DNA of 64,000 bases from Leishmania mexicana MHOM/GT/2001/U1103 (GCF_000234665.1 NC_018306.1:1-64000), one strand, 5' to 3'. Positions 9,591-19,608 are shown, numbered from the stretch's first letter. Program-made: numbers and translations. Notes: a model not told the origin generated them from the letters alone.

Positions 9591-10784
9591 TCACCGGTCC
9601 TCTTTCGGGCCAAACCAGACGGTTCCATCGTTCTCGTCATTGTCGGAGGAGTCGAACTCTTTCTTCTCAGCGGCTGTTGGACTCGACAGTTCACGGCCCT
9701 GCTGCTGCTGGATGAGCAAGTCCGCGACAAAGTCCGCTCCGCCATCGATGCCAGAGGCACCGCTGGTGCCACTGCGTCCCGATGCGCCGACGAGGTCCGC
9801 AAACAAGGCGCCAGTAGAAAGGATGTACGCCTCGTGCAGAAGTTTCTGCTTGGCTATCTTTCCCACCTCATGGCTCACGTGGGCGAAGAAGAGCCGCTCG
9901 AGTCGCTTGTCGATGGAGAGGATGCGGCGCACGCACTCGTCCTCTCTCATCACCTCATAGTCGCAGAGTTTGCGGTAGGAGAACATGAGGACGGAGCACA
10001 GCGCAGGAATAACAGCGTCATAGGACGGAGAAGCTGCCGTGTACTCGAGGTGCCGCTGGTTCAGAAAAAGATACTTGACCTGCGCGTCGAGGTCGGACGA
10101 GGTAGTCAGCACCGGGAACGCCGGCGTCGCATCAGGCGTCTCTGCGTCCGTTGATGTCTGCAAGAGTGACTTGAGACCTGGTGACAAGTGCTGGCGGAAC
10201 TGCCGGAGGTTGCGCTGCGCCAGCGCCTTCGAGGCCGCCCCGCTTGCGTACGCGACCTCTAGCTCCAGCAGCAGCCCGTAAAAGCACTCCACAAACTCCT
10301 CCCCACCAATAGGGATGACAAGTATCTCAGAGAGCGAAATGGCAAGCGCGGCGTAGCAGGGAAGGTAGTACCGCGCCCAGTCCGCCGCCGAGCTGCTGCG
10401 CTGCTGAATCGCCGCCGGGGCGTTGGCGATGGAGACGCTGATGAAGTTGGCCCCCGTTGCGCCAAGCACGGCCGAGGCACTGCTGCTCGAAGACGCCAGC
10501 GCCCCTGTCGCGCTTGCTGCAACGGTCACTGGCTTCTCAGCAGGCAGCTGAATGAGCCCCTCTTTGCTGGCGCCGTCGCGATCGGTTGGGAGGCAGGCAT
10601 CGGCGATGTTAAAGTATTTTCCGATCTCGTGAAGGTCGAGGTGGACCGTATTCATCCACAGCGTCCCCTCCTCGCTGTGCAACTCCTTCAGATATTCGAG
10701 GTACTTGACGCGCTTGTTGACGGCGAACTCAACGAGTGCCGTGCGGCCCTCAACGCCTTTGATCTTCAGCGCCTTCTTCAGCAT
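9591..10784 (-). CDS. Protein of unknown function with conserved-looking N-terminal region
   Basis: This 397-residue protein matches no family I can name. Residues 1-60 are charged and helical (start MLKKALKIKG, then RTALVEFAVNKRVKYLEYLK). A Ser/Ala-rich linker follows at about 90-115. A largely helical middle (WARYYLPCYAALAISLSEIL, EEFVECFYGLLLELE) leads to a segment around RKLCDYEVMREDECVRR. The tail is acidic and low-complexity, with a QQQQ run and DSSDNDENDG near the end. There is no signal peptide or membrane span. The ATG at 10784 is preceded by a strong pyrimidine tract and AG about 24 bases upstream, which supports this start over the longer open frame. Composition and frame integrity suggest a real gene, perhaps a subunit of a cytoplasmic complex, but the function is unknown. 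Confidence 0.8.
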   Translation of the reverse strand: MLKKALKIKGVEGRTALVEFAVNKRVKYLEYLKELHSEEGTLWMNTVHLDLHEIGKYFNIADACLPTDRDGASKEGLIQLPAEKPVTVAASATGALASSSSSASAVLGATGANFISVSIANAPAAIQQRSSSAADWARYYLPCYAALAISLSEILVIPIGGEEFVECFYGLLLELEVAYASGAASKALAQRNLRQFRQHLSPGLKSLLQTSTDAETPDATPAFPVLTTSSDLDAQVKYLFLNQRHLEYTAASPSYDAVIPALCSVLMFSYRKLCDYEVMREDECVRRILSIDKRLERLFFAHVSHEVGKIAKQKLLHEAYILSTGALFADLVGASGRSGTSGASGIDGGADFVADLLIQQQQGRELSSPTAAEKKEFDSSDNDENDGTVWFGPKEDR

Positions 10785-13046
10785 GAATCCCGTGCGTTGC
10801 GCCTTACCTGCGTGGGTGAGTGGGTGGGTGGGTGAGAGAGAACTGAGGCAGTGATGCAGCAAGCCTGTGCGCCCCAAACGTGGTGCCGTGCACGAAGACA
10901 AAGAATGGCAAGGTGAGAGCTCAGTCTACAGCGAAACAGTCGTCCGTCCCTCTGCCAGTGTGGGAGGGGGTGGGGGGCACACATGCACTCGCTCACGCGG
11001 GCAGGAGACCATGAGCAAGAATACAGAGCTAACTGGCAGTGGCAGCCTGTAGCCAGGAGAAGGTACCACGGAGTCCCGTGAATAGGTTCTCCCATGGGCA
11101 GCACGCACCCGCAGCGCTGCTACGATGTAAGCACAAACTCGATGAAAAGTATCGTTCCAAAGACGGGCAGGCGTGGCTGCTTGGCAGCGTGACAGGCGCG
11201 CAGAATTTTTGGTTCTGCTTACTTGAAGGAAAACGGGCAAAGTGCGCACAGCCGACCTCTCCACCCGCTCTCCCCGCCCCAGGTGTCCTCGCCGTGCTCA
11301 TGAGTGAGGGGGGAGGGGGAGGGGAAGGGGAAGTGCTGGTGGCGATATCGCAACCAGCGTGCACACAGGCACGTGCATCTCCCTGCGTTTTGTAGCGATA
11401 CGGGAAAGAAAAGGCGAAGGCGGAAGCGCGAGGATAAAAGGGCGAGGACGACGGCACTGCTTCGGTGAAGTCGGCTTCCACCCCACGCGTGCGCGCACAG
11501 GGAGAGCGTGAAGGGAGGGGGGATGCACCACAAGCAACGAAGCCAGCGCACATAGCATCGCCGGCGTCACGGAGTAAACGGAGGAGAGGAGAGGAGAGGA
11601 GGGGGGCGGCATGGGCTCGTTGTCACATGAGCGGAGATGTGTTCAGCGCAGCAGCAGAAAAAAGAAAACCTCGAAGAAAGTCGTTGCGGCTGCGTGCCTA
11701 CACGATGAGCGTGACCGCCCAGCGATGGAATGCCTGCATCCGAGCAGACGTGCGCGCGGTAAGAGAGCGCCCATGCGCTATGGCGAGTGCGAAGGACGAG
11801 AAAAAGAAACAGGGACGATGGGAGCGACAGATCGCCATCCATGACACCCCGATGCAAGCACGCCGTCGAGTGCTATGGGCGAGAGACTGTCCACGGAAAC
11901 AGGCGGCACGCTCACAGAATCGTGAGAGAGCAGCTTCACTGCATGCATCGGAGCGACTTATGGGCCTCACTCAGGGCTCGGGGAGAAGATATCGACAACG
12001 CACTGCACAGATGCATCATCGCACGCGTGTAGAAGCTCGTGGAGCAGCGGCGCATCGGGGGTACAGAGAACGTACATGGGTGAGAACAAAAGAAGAGCAC
12101 GGTGAGGGGTGCATAGTTTGAATGGGGGCGCCACACATCACACATCAGCACAGGTGCAACGGAGGAAGCGGCGTGGCATGCCGTCGTTCTCCTCCAGCGC
12201 ATCCTCTCTCTCTCTCAACTTCTGTGAGAAAAGTAGAGGCTACATCTGGCTTGGCTGATGGTGTTGCTTCGCTAGTGACCGAGGGATCGAGGGTGGTGAG
12301 AATGTCAGGACCTTGGCTGCTCTGCTCAATCCGAGCGTGCGATGCGCCGCCGCATGTCGCGTATCTGTATGCGCAAGTGGTGCGCCAAGAGGACGATCGA
12401 CACAAAACAAAAACCAGACGTGGGAACGTGAGGGAATCGCGTAGACGCCCCGAGGCCGATAATGACCGTCGGGGAGGAGGTGCACGTGGGAGGCTGCACA
12501 CTGGCAGGAAATAATGGTGAGGAAGCCTGCTTGATACCGCGAAATGGGATTCGATCAGATGGCTGCCACAATGGTTGAAGACAACGGTTGCAGTGCTGGC
12601 CACCTACGGCGAGTCCACCGTCCATTTCTTGAGCAGGGCGCCTACCGTGATCCACGGGTGACGGTCACCGGTGAACGGAGTATGGGGCAGACGAGGCGAA
12701 GCGCCTTCGTGTGCTCGGCCTGTCTCGCCAGTGTCCGGCACCTCAAAACATCTGCAGTTATCATTAGACGTAGATAGCTTACACGCGCCCACAACACAGG
12801 TGAGAGGAGCAACAGATGCCGTTAGAGGGCGAAAACACGGGGAGCCACAACGTCGGCAACGCGTCCTTCGCTTCGTCACGGAAGCGCAGCGCCACCCTCA
12901 GGCCCCGTGAAGGTGCACACACGTGTGTGTAGAAGACAAGCGGCACTCTGTCAACCCCGGTGTCGCTGCCACGAATGCGCCCGCACACTCTTAGACGGGC
13001 AGAGAAAGAGGGAGAGGCTGCGGAGCGTCTCGCTGGCGACCCCTTT
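10785..13046. other. 2.3 kb intergenic region without a credible gene
   Basis: The region mainly represents the presumed 3' UTR of the 1,101-residue protein to its right. It has a GAGGA-type purine run at about 11580-11605 and no SIDER block that I can recognise. Overlapping short open frames occur on both strands, the longest about 218 codons on the plus strand and Arg-rich. None has a motif. Confidence 0.5.
10808..10842 (-). promoter_or_regulatory. Candidate spliced-leader acceptor for the 397-residue protein gene
   Basis: The minus strand reads a long C/T tract containing repeated CCCA units (complement of about 10811-10842), then GCAG with the AG at 10809-10808. The resulting 5' UTR would be 23 bases. 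This also decides the start codon at 10784. Confidence 0.55.
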
Positions 13047-16000
13047 CTACGCGTTGTAGACAACGGAAGAGGGGCCTCGGACGAGCATCGTTTCAACGCC
13101 AGATCGCTTGGCTTTTCCGGAAAACACATCAGGCGAGGAGGCGCTCCTCGGCTCACTCGATGACGCCGAGGGCGCGTCGAGCTCCACGTCCTGCTCCGCG
13201 GCGTCTGCCTTCTCTTCTGCCACGAAGGCGGCAGAGACGGACTGTTGAAGTACCCGCACCACACTCACTCGGAAGACGGAGTGCACAGGCAAGGCACGGT
13301 TGTCCTCAACCGAGTCGATCCAGCGCTGCAGCCAATACTTCACGACTCTCGTACGTCTTTGCCGTACACCTCCATGTCCCGCTGCCTGCTCACTGGCCCA
13401 CGTGTGTGCCGGGCAGCCGACAGCGGGAGGCGCCGCCACTCCAAGGGTCTCCGACAAGGACGCCGCCTTCATGCGCGGGGCGCATGATAGAGAGGTGGAA
13501 TCCTGCATGAGCCACCACTCCACCTCCGCCAAGGGTGTCAGCACACAGAGCGTGGCACGGTCGGCGGTGACTCCTCCGGGAGTGCGCGACGATGTCGACG
13601 CCGTCGAGGCCGAGGGCTGCGGGTCCGTTGGCCCTCTCGACGTGGCATTGGCCCACGCATCCGTCAGGTGTTCTTGAGAGGTCACACTCGCACACCTCAG
13701 CTGCAGGTCGCGTAGCATCGTCCAGTCTTGGTAACGGAGACATGACGTCGCCGCAGTGGCATCTGTGTTGGGAGCCTGAAGCAGCGAAGACGCGCCCTCC
13801 AGAAACCGCCTCTGCTCCTCTAGCTGCCAGTCGGCCTGCACCTGCCGCCACTGCAAAGATTCAGGTAGGCAGTACAGCGTGCCGCAGTCCTGTGAAGCGT
13901 CCGCAGCGACAGAGCTGATGGGGCGAACCGACGTTGGGAAGTCCCCCGCAGCAGCTTGCAGCACCTCTTCCACGGCCGCTAGGAGGGAGCTCGCAGGCAC
14001 GGCAGGGAAGGCGTCGCTGCTCACCTGCGAGCCGGCTCTCACTGCTCTGTGGAGTTCAAGAGCAAGCTCCTGAAGAACACCGACCATAACGGGAGGCAGA
14101 GTGCTGGCCCAAGAAGTGTTGCGCGGCTGATGCTCCACCGCCGACGCCACCCACTGCCGAAACACCGCCGCTGCGGCTGGTGTGGCCAGCGCCTCGCGCA
14201 CGCCACCACCGCCCCAGCGCTGCTCATGCACCCCTGCAAGCAATGTCAAGAGGCGCAGGAAAAACGTACGGTTGGCGTAGTAGGCAGCGGTGCTGCTTGT
14301 GACGTGGTGTTGAGCGGCCAACTTTAGCTCGAGAAGATCGAAGAAAGCAAACATAGTCGATGAGTCGGAGCACACCAACTCCGTGCCCGCAACTAAAGCT
14401 TGCGCGGCAGCAGCGTGCACCGTGTCTGCCGTGACGGGGAGCTTCGTGTGCATGTAGCTCACGAGCCGCTGCAGGGCCATCGCCGCAGTAGGCGTGCTGA
14501 GCAGCACCGCCGCCACGTTGCGCTCCTCTGCAGCAATGGCACGTGACGAAGGCTCGCATAGCTTGTTGAAGAGCGTCACAGCGCGGTTTGGCACCCTCGC
14601 AGCGCTGCACACGCGCAGGCAGCTCGCGAGCACGTCCGGATGCTCTGTGACGTCGATGGTGGAGTGAACGAGAGTGCGGCGGTGAACACCCTCGAGGAAG
14701 TCCAGATACGTCTGTGTCTTGAGTGGAACACGCGCAAGTGCGTTGAGGACCGCGCAGAGGGCCACACGTGTGTCGTCAACGCTGTCCGCGTTGTACCCCG
14801 CGCCTGCGTCCTCCACCAGGCGCAGGTACAGCTGCAAGACAACATCAAAATGGTCGGCGTTGGCGTCAACAGCACCGGCGAGCGCGCACACCAGGCGCAT
14901 TGCGCATCGCGGTTGCTGCATGAAGGACGACAACCAGCTGCGACTCCCGCTGGCAGATGGCGGCGAGGCCTCTGGTGCAGCAGACACCTCTTCGTTGTCC
15001 CTGTCTTCGCCGCTCGCTGCGGCGAGTCTCCCCATGGTGAGGCCTCGATGAATAAGATACGAGTACGCCAACGGAAAGCCGCTACTGGTGGGGAAGTAGG
15101 TACAAGACGCCAAGAGCCCTGCATGAGTGCGCGGTGCGGCCGCAGCGATCACCGCGCTCTCGTACAGCGCACCAGCCTCGGTCGCATACCATGCCGTGAA
15201 CGCCCCCTCCTCTGCCAATGCATCGATGCTCCTACTCTGGCCAGAGGCACCACTGGTGGCGTCGTCCACGCCGCGGATGAAAACGGCCATCAGCGCCCGC
15301 GCCACGTCCTCGGCCTGGCAGACCGCACACAACCTCATGCCCGCCTCCAGTACCTGCCGCTCCAGCGGCGAGAACAAAACATCCGGAAGTGACGACGCTG
15401 CCTCACTGCTTTCCATAGCGGGGTTTGCTTGCGTGGAGTGGTGCAGCAGCCACGGAGCACAGCAACACAACACCACCGCGCGGGATTCCTGCACTGTCTG
15501 CGCCCACATCTCGCTCAGAGCGTGCACAGGTGTCCTGTCAGGGTCACGCGAGATCTCCTCCGTGGAGACGGCAACGTCCCCACGAACGCCGCGGTTAATG
15601 TAGCGGCGGCGACGGTGCACCCGTTGCAGCTCGTGCGCAAGGAGAAGCTCACGGACGGACGCCGGCAGTGACGCCGCCCACTCCATCGTTGGTGCACGCA
15701 GGGGCGCGTCAGCCGACTTGGCCTCCAAAGAGGCCAAACACGTTTGGGACACCGTCTCCGCAGCGCTGAACGGCCTCCAGAGGTGCCGCACAATCACAAA
15801 GCTGGACACCTGCGCCTGGATACCCGTCTGGCACACGCGCAGCACCCATGAGGAAGTCCCCATCAACGATACAACATCCGCCGCTGCATCGTCGCGATCG
15901 GGGGAGACGCCCGGGCTTCCCTTGACGTCTGTGGCTTTGGCAGCGGTTTGGCACTCGGCCCGCTCGAGAACGCCAAGCTCGCGCATGAGGGCTTCGCTGG

Positions 16001-16352
16001 AGGCGGCGGCAGATGTCTGGCGCGCAATTTGAGGCTCCATCAAAGCGAGTGCCTCGTCGCCGTCGCCATCAATCTCAGCCGCGCTACACGCAAAGGCTCG
16101 CCCGGCAGATGCTGTGCTCACGGTGGGTTCAGCGCCATGCTGGGCCGATGATGCCCGCTCATACAGAGATTTGTTGAGTTGCCGGCAAGCAGCGACGAAA
16201 TGCCTCCACGCGGCTTCTCGCCGCCGCTGCTGCTGCTGAGCTGCTGGTGCGGTAGATGCCGTGCAATGTGGGATGGAAAGGCTACACAACAACGCCGCTG
16301 GAAGGTCGAAGGCGCGGGCTGGCGCGCCGGTTAGGCGGAGGCAACGGCGCAT
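13047..16352 (-). CDS. Large probable mitochondrial helical-repeat (PPR-like) protein
   Basis: The 1,101-residue protein starts with a typical trypanosomatid mitochondrial presequence (MRRCLRLTGAPARAF, then a hydrophobic patch). It is almost entirely alpha-helical in character. Around residues 430-670, Ala/Leu/Val-rich helical pairs (LALCAVLNALARVPL-type, VLASCLRVCSAARVPNRAVTLFNKL) have the look of pentatricopeptide repeats, which in kinetoplastids act in mitochondrial RNA processing and on mitoribosomes. No single repeat fits the 35-residue consensus well, so PPR is an inference. Gln/Arg-rich and Ser/Ala-rich linkers are frequent. The frame stays open 104 codons upstream, but that part encodes Pro-rich low complexity from the purine repeats; the ATG at 16352 gives the targeting peptide. 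Confidence 0.75.
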   Translation of the reverse strand: MRRCLRLTGAPARAFDLPAALLCSLSIPHCTASTAPAAQQQQRRREAAWRHFVAACRQLNKSLYERASSAQHGAEPTVSTASAGRAFACSAAEIDGDGDEALALMEPQIARQTSAAASSEALMRELGVLERAECQTAAKATDVKGSPGVSPDRDDAAADVVSLMGTSSWVLRVCQTGIQAQVSSFVIVRHLWRPFSAAETVSQTCLASLEAKSADAPLRAPTMEWAASLPASVRELLLAHELQRVHRRRRYINRGVRGDVAVSTEEISRDPDRTPVHALSEMWAQTVQESRAVVLCCCAPWLLHHSTQANPAMESSEAASSLPDVLFSPLERQVLEAGMRLCAVCQAEDVARALMAVFIRGVDDATSGASGQSRSIDALAEEGAFTAWYATEAGALYESAVIAAAAPRTHAGLLASCTYFPTSSGFPLAYSYLIHRGLTMGRLAAASGEDRDNEEVSAAPEASPPSASGSRSWLSSFMQQPRCAMRLVCALAGAVDANADHFDVVLQLYLRLVEDAGAGYNADSVDDTRVALCAVLNALARVPLKTQTYLDFLEGVHRRTLVHSTIDVTEHPDVLASCLRVCSAARVPNRAVTLFNKLCEPSSRAIAAEERNVAAVLLSTPTAAMALQRLVSYMHTKLPVTADTVHAAAAQALVAGTELVCSDSSTMFAFFDLLELKLAAQHHVTSSTAAYYANRTFFLRLLTLLAGVHEQRWGGGGVREALATPAAAAVFRQWVASAVEHQPRNTSWASTLPPVMVGVLQELALELHRAVRAGSQVSSDAFPAVPASSLLAAVEEVLQAAAGDFPTSVRPISSVAADASQDCGTLYCLPESLQWRQVQADWQLEEQRRFLEGASSLLQAPNTDATAATSCLRYQDWTMLRDLQLRCASVTSQEHLTDAWANATSRGPTDPQPSASTASTSSRTPGGVTADRATLCVLTPLAEVEWWLMQDSTSLSCAPRMKAASLSETLGVAAPPAVGCPAHTWASEQAAGHGGVRQRRTRVVKYWLQRWIDSVEDNRALPVHSVFRVSVVRVLQQSVSAAFVAEEKADAAEQDVELDAPSASSSEPRSASSPDVFSGKAKRSGVETMLVRGPSSVVYNA

Positions 16353-16624
16353 GCCTTCGGTATGTCTGTGCAGGCCAGCGCTGGCACTTTCCGCCCACAG
16401 CGAGCCCCCCCCCCTCCGCCCAGCCCGCTTGTTGTTACCGCTGTGTGTTCTGGGTAGCGCTGCACCACCCTGTGAGGTGAGCGGGGGCACAGCCAGCACA
16501 GAGAAAAAGACCGGGGGAGGGGGAGGGGGGGCGTGGTGGGGGAGACCGTCAGCTGAGGTGCCGTGAGTCCTCCGCACACCCCACAGCCGATGGAGGAAAA
16601 ATAATGTATGCGAGTGCGAGTGAG

Positions 16625-16659
16625 GGAGGGGAGGGGAGGGGAGGGGAGGGGAGGGGAGA
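16625..16659. repeat. (GGGGA)n pentanucleotide repeat, about seven units
   Basis: Seven near-perfect GGGGA units on the plus strand. On the minus (coding) strand this is a long CCCCT pyrimidine tract about 270 bases upstream of the ATG at 16352, well placed to serve as the trans-splicing tract. The G-rich strand could form a G-quadruplex. Confidence 0.85.
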
Positions 16660-17091
16660 CTCATGACAGCACATCAGAGAACGCGATAAATGCATCCGTG
16701 AGCGGGTGGGCACGTCTGCAAGAGCCATGTCGGCGGTTGGGCCACTGTAAAAACGCCGACCAACACACAGGAGCTAGCTGATATACAGCGGACGGTCATC
16801 CTCCTCATGCACGCGCCCCACACCCGCCAAGCACTGGGCACCTCACGAGCAAAGAGCGATCTCCTGCACCAGTGGTAGAAGAGCACGAGCACGCATTGCT
16901 GCGTATGGGGGGGGGGAGATGCGGAGATATGCCTCAGTGAACGTCGCTGACTCTGGCTACGCCAGTCGGTGTCCCCCGCGTTGACCCGCACAACGTCGCA
17001 GGTGCCTCGCCGACGTCCATGCATGTTACTGAAGGCTTGAACGACCTGCTGGCCTGCTCCGGTTTCTTTGGCAGTTATACCTCACCTAATC

Positions 17092-17585
17092 AGGAGGACG
17101 GGACACACATGCCGCCTCAGTGCGCGGTATCGCAAGGTCCCGTGTGCACTCCCCCCTGTGTGTGTGGAGGGAAGCCGAAGCAGCCCCCTCCTCTCCCACG
17201 CCCATGCCGGGCCGCCTCCCGTCATGACGGGGTCCAGCGCCGGCGACGTGGCGGGGCCAACGTGACTCGTCGCAGCCGATGCCGGCAGTGAACACGCTTG
17301 CGCCACCCATACGATGGCCAACGTGCCGGCGTGGCTCACACCCGCGGCCCACACACGGCCCACTCGTGCGGGGTGCCGGAGCCACCGCGAGGGGGTGGGG
17401 TGGGAGGCGCCAACGGTGGCGACCAGCATGATTGGGGAGCGGGTGTGAGGCCGCCCAGCGGAGCGGCGGGTGGATGTGTGTGGGTGGCGTTTTCGGGCAG
17501 AGGCGGTGCTGCGGCGACGGCGTGGGGGGGGGGGGGGGGGTAGAGTGGTGTGTGGACCTCGTGTTGCATGGCGGAGCGAAAAATG
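17092..17585 (+). mobile_element. SIDER-like retroposon remnant, copy 2
   Basis: Near-identical to copy 1 in the same orientation: 370 bp at 17157-17526 match 6215-6584 without a gap. Differences occur in the first 65 bases and after 17526, where this copy has a long G run and then a tail (about 17545-17585, GTGGACCTCGTGTTG and following) shared with the fragment at 21848-22108 but absent from copy 1. It ends about 100 bases downstream of the MsrB-like stop codon, so it lies in that gene's presumed 3' UTR, in antisense orientation. Confidence 0.6.
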
Positions 17586-17682
17586 GGCTCGACGCGCTTG
17601 CGCGCAACGAGTTAAAAGATACCACTCCTCCCACAGCCTGTATCTCGCACAAACAGCGGCATTGCGCACGCAGTGCACGGCA

Positions 17683-18675
17683 TCACTCACGTCGTGTTGC
17701 ACCCTCTGCTTCAGCCATGATGCACGCGGCGGTGGAAACGTACCGCGTCCCCGCCGCAGCGGACTGCGTGACGTGGCACAGGGGGGTGTCGCAGGCGCTG
17801 CAGACAGCGAGGACCAAAACTGGATCAACGCGATGGTTCTCGTCCCGCAGGCACGTCTCCCTCCACGTTCGCGTCTCTTGCAGGCTGATAGTGCTCCCCC
17901 GCCTACGCACAAGATCTCCCTCGACAGCGAGCCCGCGTTGGGCGACGCTGTTGTGCGGCACAGCAATGTCGAGTGTCCGTTGTGGCGCAGTGAGACCGAC
18001 AGAGATGTTGCTGACGGGCCGGCCGCGTGGTGTGTCGCTGCGTCGCGCAATGACGGACCTCTGCAGTACCGTGCTAAGCCGAAGAGCGGATGGTGTTGAG
18101 GGGGCCAAGAACGTCGGCCAGCCGCTCGCGTGCCAGCCTACGCTACTCGTGTCGGCAAAACTGTCACTGTGAAAGACAAGTGCACGACAGCGACGGCACA
18201 CGTAAGCGCAAGGGCCAGGCGAGAGCTCCTCCTCTCCCTTGACACGGGTGAAGGGTGGGTCCAGTGTAAAGCTAGTTGGTGGGGGCGCACCAGCCGGACT
18301 CATCACGGTGTTCGAGCGTTGTGGAGACTCACCTGGTTGTGCGCCCTTCGCCCTGTGCGCAGCAGCAGATGATTTATCACTTGGCGCTAGGGATGTGCGC
18401 ACAAGAGAGTGCCGTGGATGCGTTCCCCACAGCCCACTGCCGCTGGTAGCCTTGCATCGAGAGGAGTTGAGCGAAATCCGAGACAAGGTGGCAAACGGCC
18501 GCCATGTCCAGATCGGCTGCAGAGGCGGCCATCTACGAATGGCGTTCCGAGCCGTCCGGAGCATACCACTGCCGCATGCGCCACTACGCCCTAACAATAG
18601 GGTCATCTGTCCGTATCGGCGCGGCGTCCTCGCCACGCGTGCTCCGAGTACGTGGAAGAAAGGTGAGAGAGGCAT
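17683..18675 (-). CDS. MsrB (SelR)-like protein lacking the catalytic cysteine
   Basis: This is a 330-residue reading. The C-terminal half has the zinc-binding and core motifs of methionine-R-sulfoxide reductase B: C160-x2-C163 (CAYVCRRC), ASGWPTF at 183-189 (family GTGWPSF), C292-x2-C295 (CSACDTPLCHV, family CxxCGxHLGHVF) and RYVSTAA at 311-317, where active enzymes have RYCINSAA. The catalytic Cys position is therefore V313; the nearest Cys is C318. About 80 extra residues separate the two zinc half-sites compared with typical MsrB. The N-terminal 110 residues are Arg/Ser-rich and could contain a mitochondrial presequence. Start choice is uncertain: ATG 18675 is the first in-frame ATG after a good splice acceptor, and ATG 18303 is a possible shorter start. 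Reductase activity is doubtful; a binding or regulatory role is an inference. Confidence 0.7.
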   Translation of the reverse strand: MPLSPFFHVLGARVARTPRRYGQMTLLLGRSGACGSGMLRTARNAIRRWPPLQPIWTWRPFATLSRISLNSSRCKATSGSGLWGTHPRHSLVRTSLAPSDKSSAAAHRAKGAQPGESPQRSNTVMSPAGAPPPTSFTLDPPFTRVKGEEELSPGPCAYVCRRCRALVFHSDSFADTSSVGWHASGWPTFLAPSTPSALRLSTVLQRSVIARRSDTPRGRPVSNISVGLTAPQRTLDIAVPHNSVAQRGLAVEGDLVRRRGSTISLQETRTWRETCLRDENHRVDPVLVLAVCSACDTPLCHVTQSAAAGTRYVSTAACIMAEAEGATRRE

Positions 18676-18791
18676 GGAGAGCACGGATGAAGGGTTGTCG
18701 ACGCAGCAGAAGAACTCACGGGAAAGCCACGGCCTCGACGGCGGGTGCACAGCCCCACGCCCCCACCGACTCCCTTGTTAGAATGGGCCCA

Positions 18792-18876
18792 CTGTAGAAG
18801 CCGTGGTGCCGATCCGGATCAGAGCGAGAGAGAGCGTGTGTGTAGAGAGGGAAGGGGGAAAGGGGGAGGAGGTCAG
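18792..18876 (-). promoter_or_regulatory. Candidate spliced-leader acceptor for the MsrB-like gene
   Basis: The minus strand carries a C/T-rich tract (complement of about 18835-18876) followed, after a short interval, by the first AG at 18793-18792. The 5' UTR to the ATG at 18675 would be about 116 bases. Confidence 0.45.
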
Positions 18877-19126
18877 ACGACATGATACACCATTGCTGGG
18901 GCTTCCACTTGCCGTCAATTTGCCCTGATGTCCCGCCGCTGCTTCATCGTGGCCGGCGCGACAGCCACAAGGCAGCGGACGACGGCAAGTGGCTCAGAGT
19001 CCCCCCCTCCCTCCCTCCCTCCACATGTGCGCGTTCCCTTTACTTTCCGTCTGCGAGTGGTGAACATCCGTCAGTCGTCGACGACGAAATCCTGAAAATG
19101 CGCACATCTCCGCAACAGGCGCGCCG

Positions 19127-19155
19127 GTGTGTGTGTGTGTGTGTGTGTGTGTGTG
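19127..19155. repeat. GT dinucleotide repeat
   Basis: About 14 GT units on the plus strand, followed at 19164-19176 by a G homopolymer. Both lie in the presumed 3' UTR of the SRP14-like gene. Confidence 0.9.
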
Positions 19156-19608
19156 GCGCGCGAGGGGGGGGGGGGGCACGGCTGGAAGAGGATAACACAA
19201 GTCAAAACGAGGCATAGGCGCCATGCACACCAACAACCGGCCCGCGCCGTGCCGCGCGCAGTCCCGGCGCCCACACCGCATTTTTTTTCACCCGCCATAC
19301 GCGTTAGTTACGAATACCGATGTAACAAGAACAACACCCGAGGAAGAAGAACACAAAACGCCAATGCGCTGCACTGGACGCCGCCGCCGCTCCGCCACAC
19401 GCACGCACGCACATGCACGCGCGCACATAGGGGAGTGAGAAGAGGTGCACATCAGCAGAGTGTGCCCTCTCCACATCCTCGCTGGTGAAGGGGGGAAAGG
19501 GGAGAGAGGACGGGGGGGCCTACATGAAAGCCTCACAGGCCCGTCGTGAAGGCTGCGCAGGCGCGGCCACCCAAGCAGAGCGGCAGCCGCCTGCGCACCT
19601 CCCGCAGC

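Larger units (their letters stand above)
16353..17682. other. Intergenic region with G-rich tracts and SIDER-like copy 2
   Basis: The 1.3 kb holds the leader of the 1,101-residue gene, with the GGGGA repeat described separately, and the presumed 3' UTR of the MsrB-like gene, which contains the second SIDER-like block. No gene was seen. Confidence 0.55.
18676..19608. other. Intergenic region, MsrB-like gene to SRP14-like gene
   Basis: It holds the leader of the MsrB-like mRNA and the 3' UTR of the SRP14-like mRNA. A GT repeat (19127-19155) is followed closely by a run of 13 G (19164-19176). No gene was seen. Confidence 0.5.
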
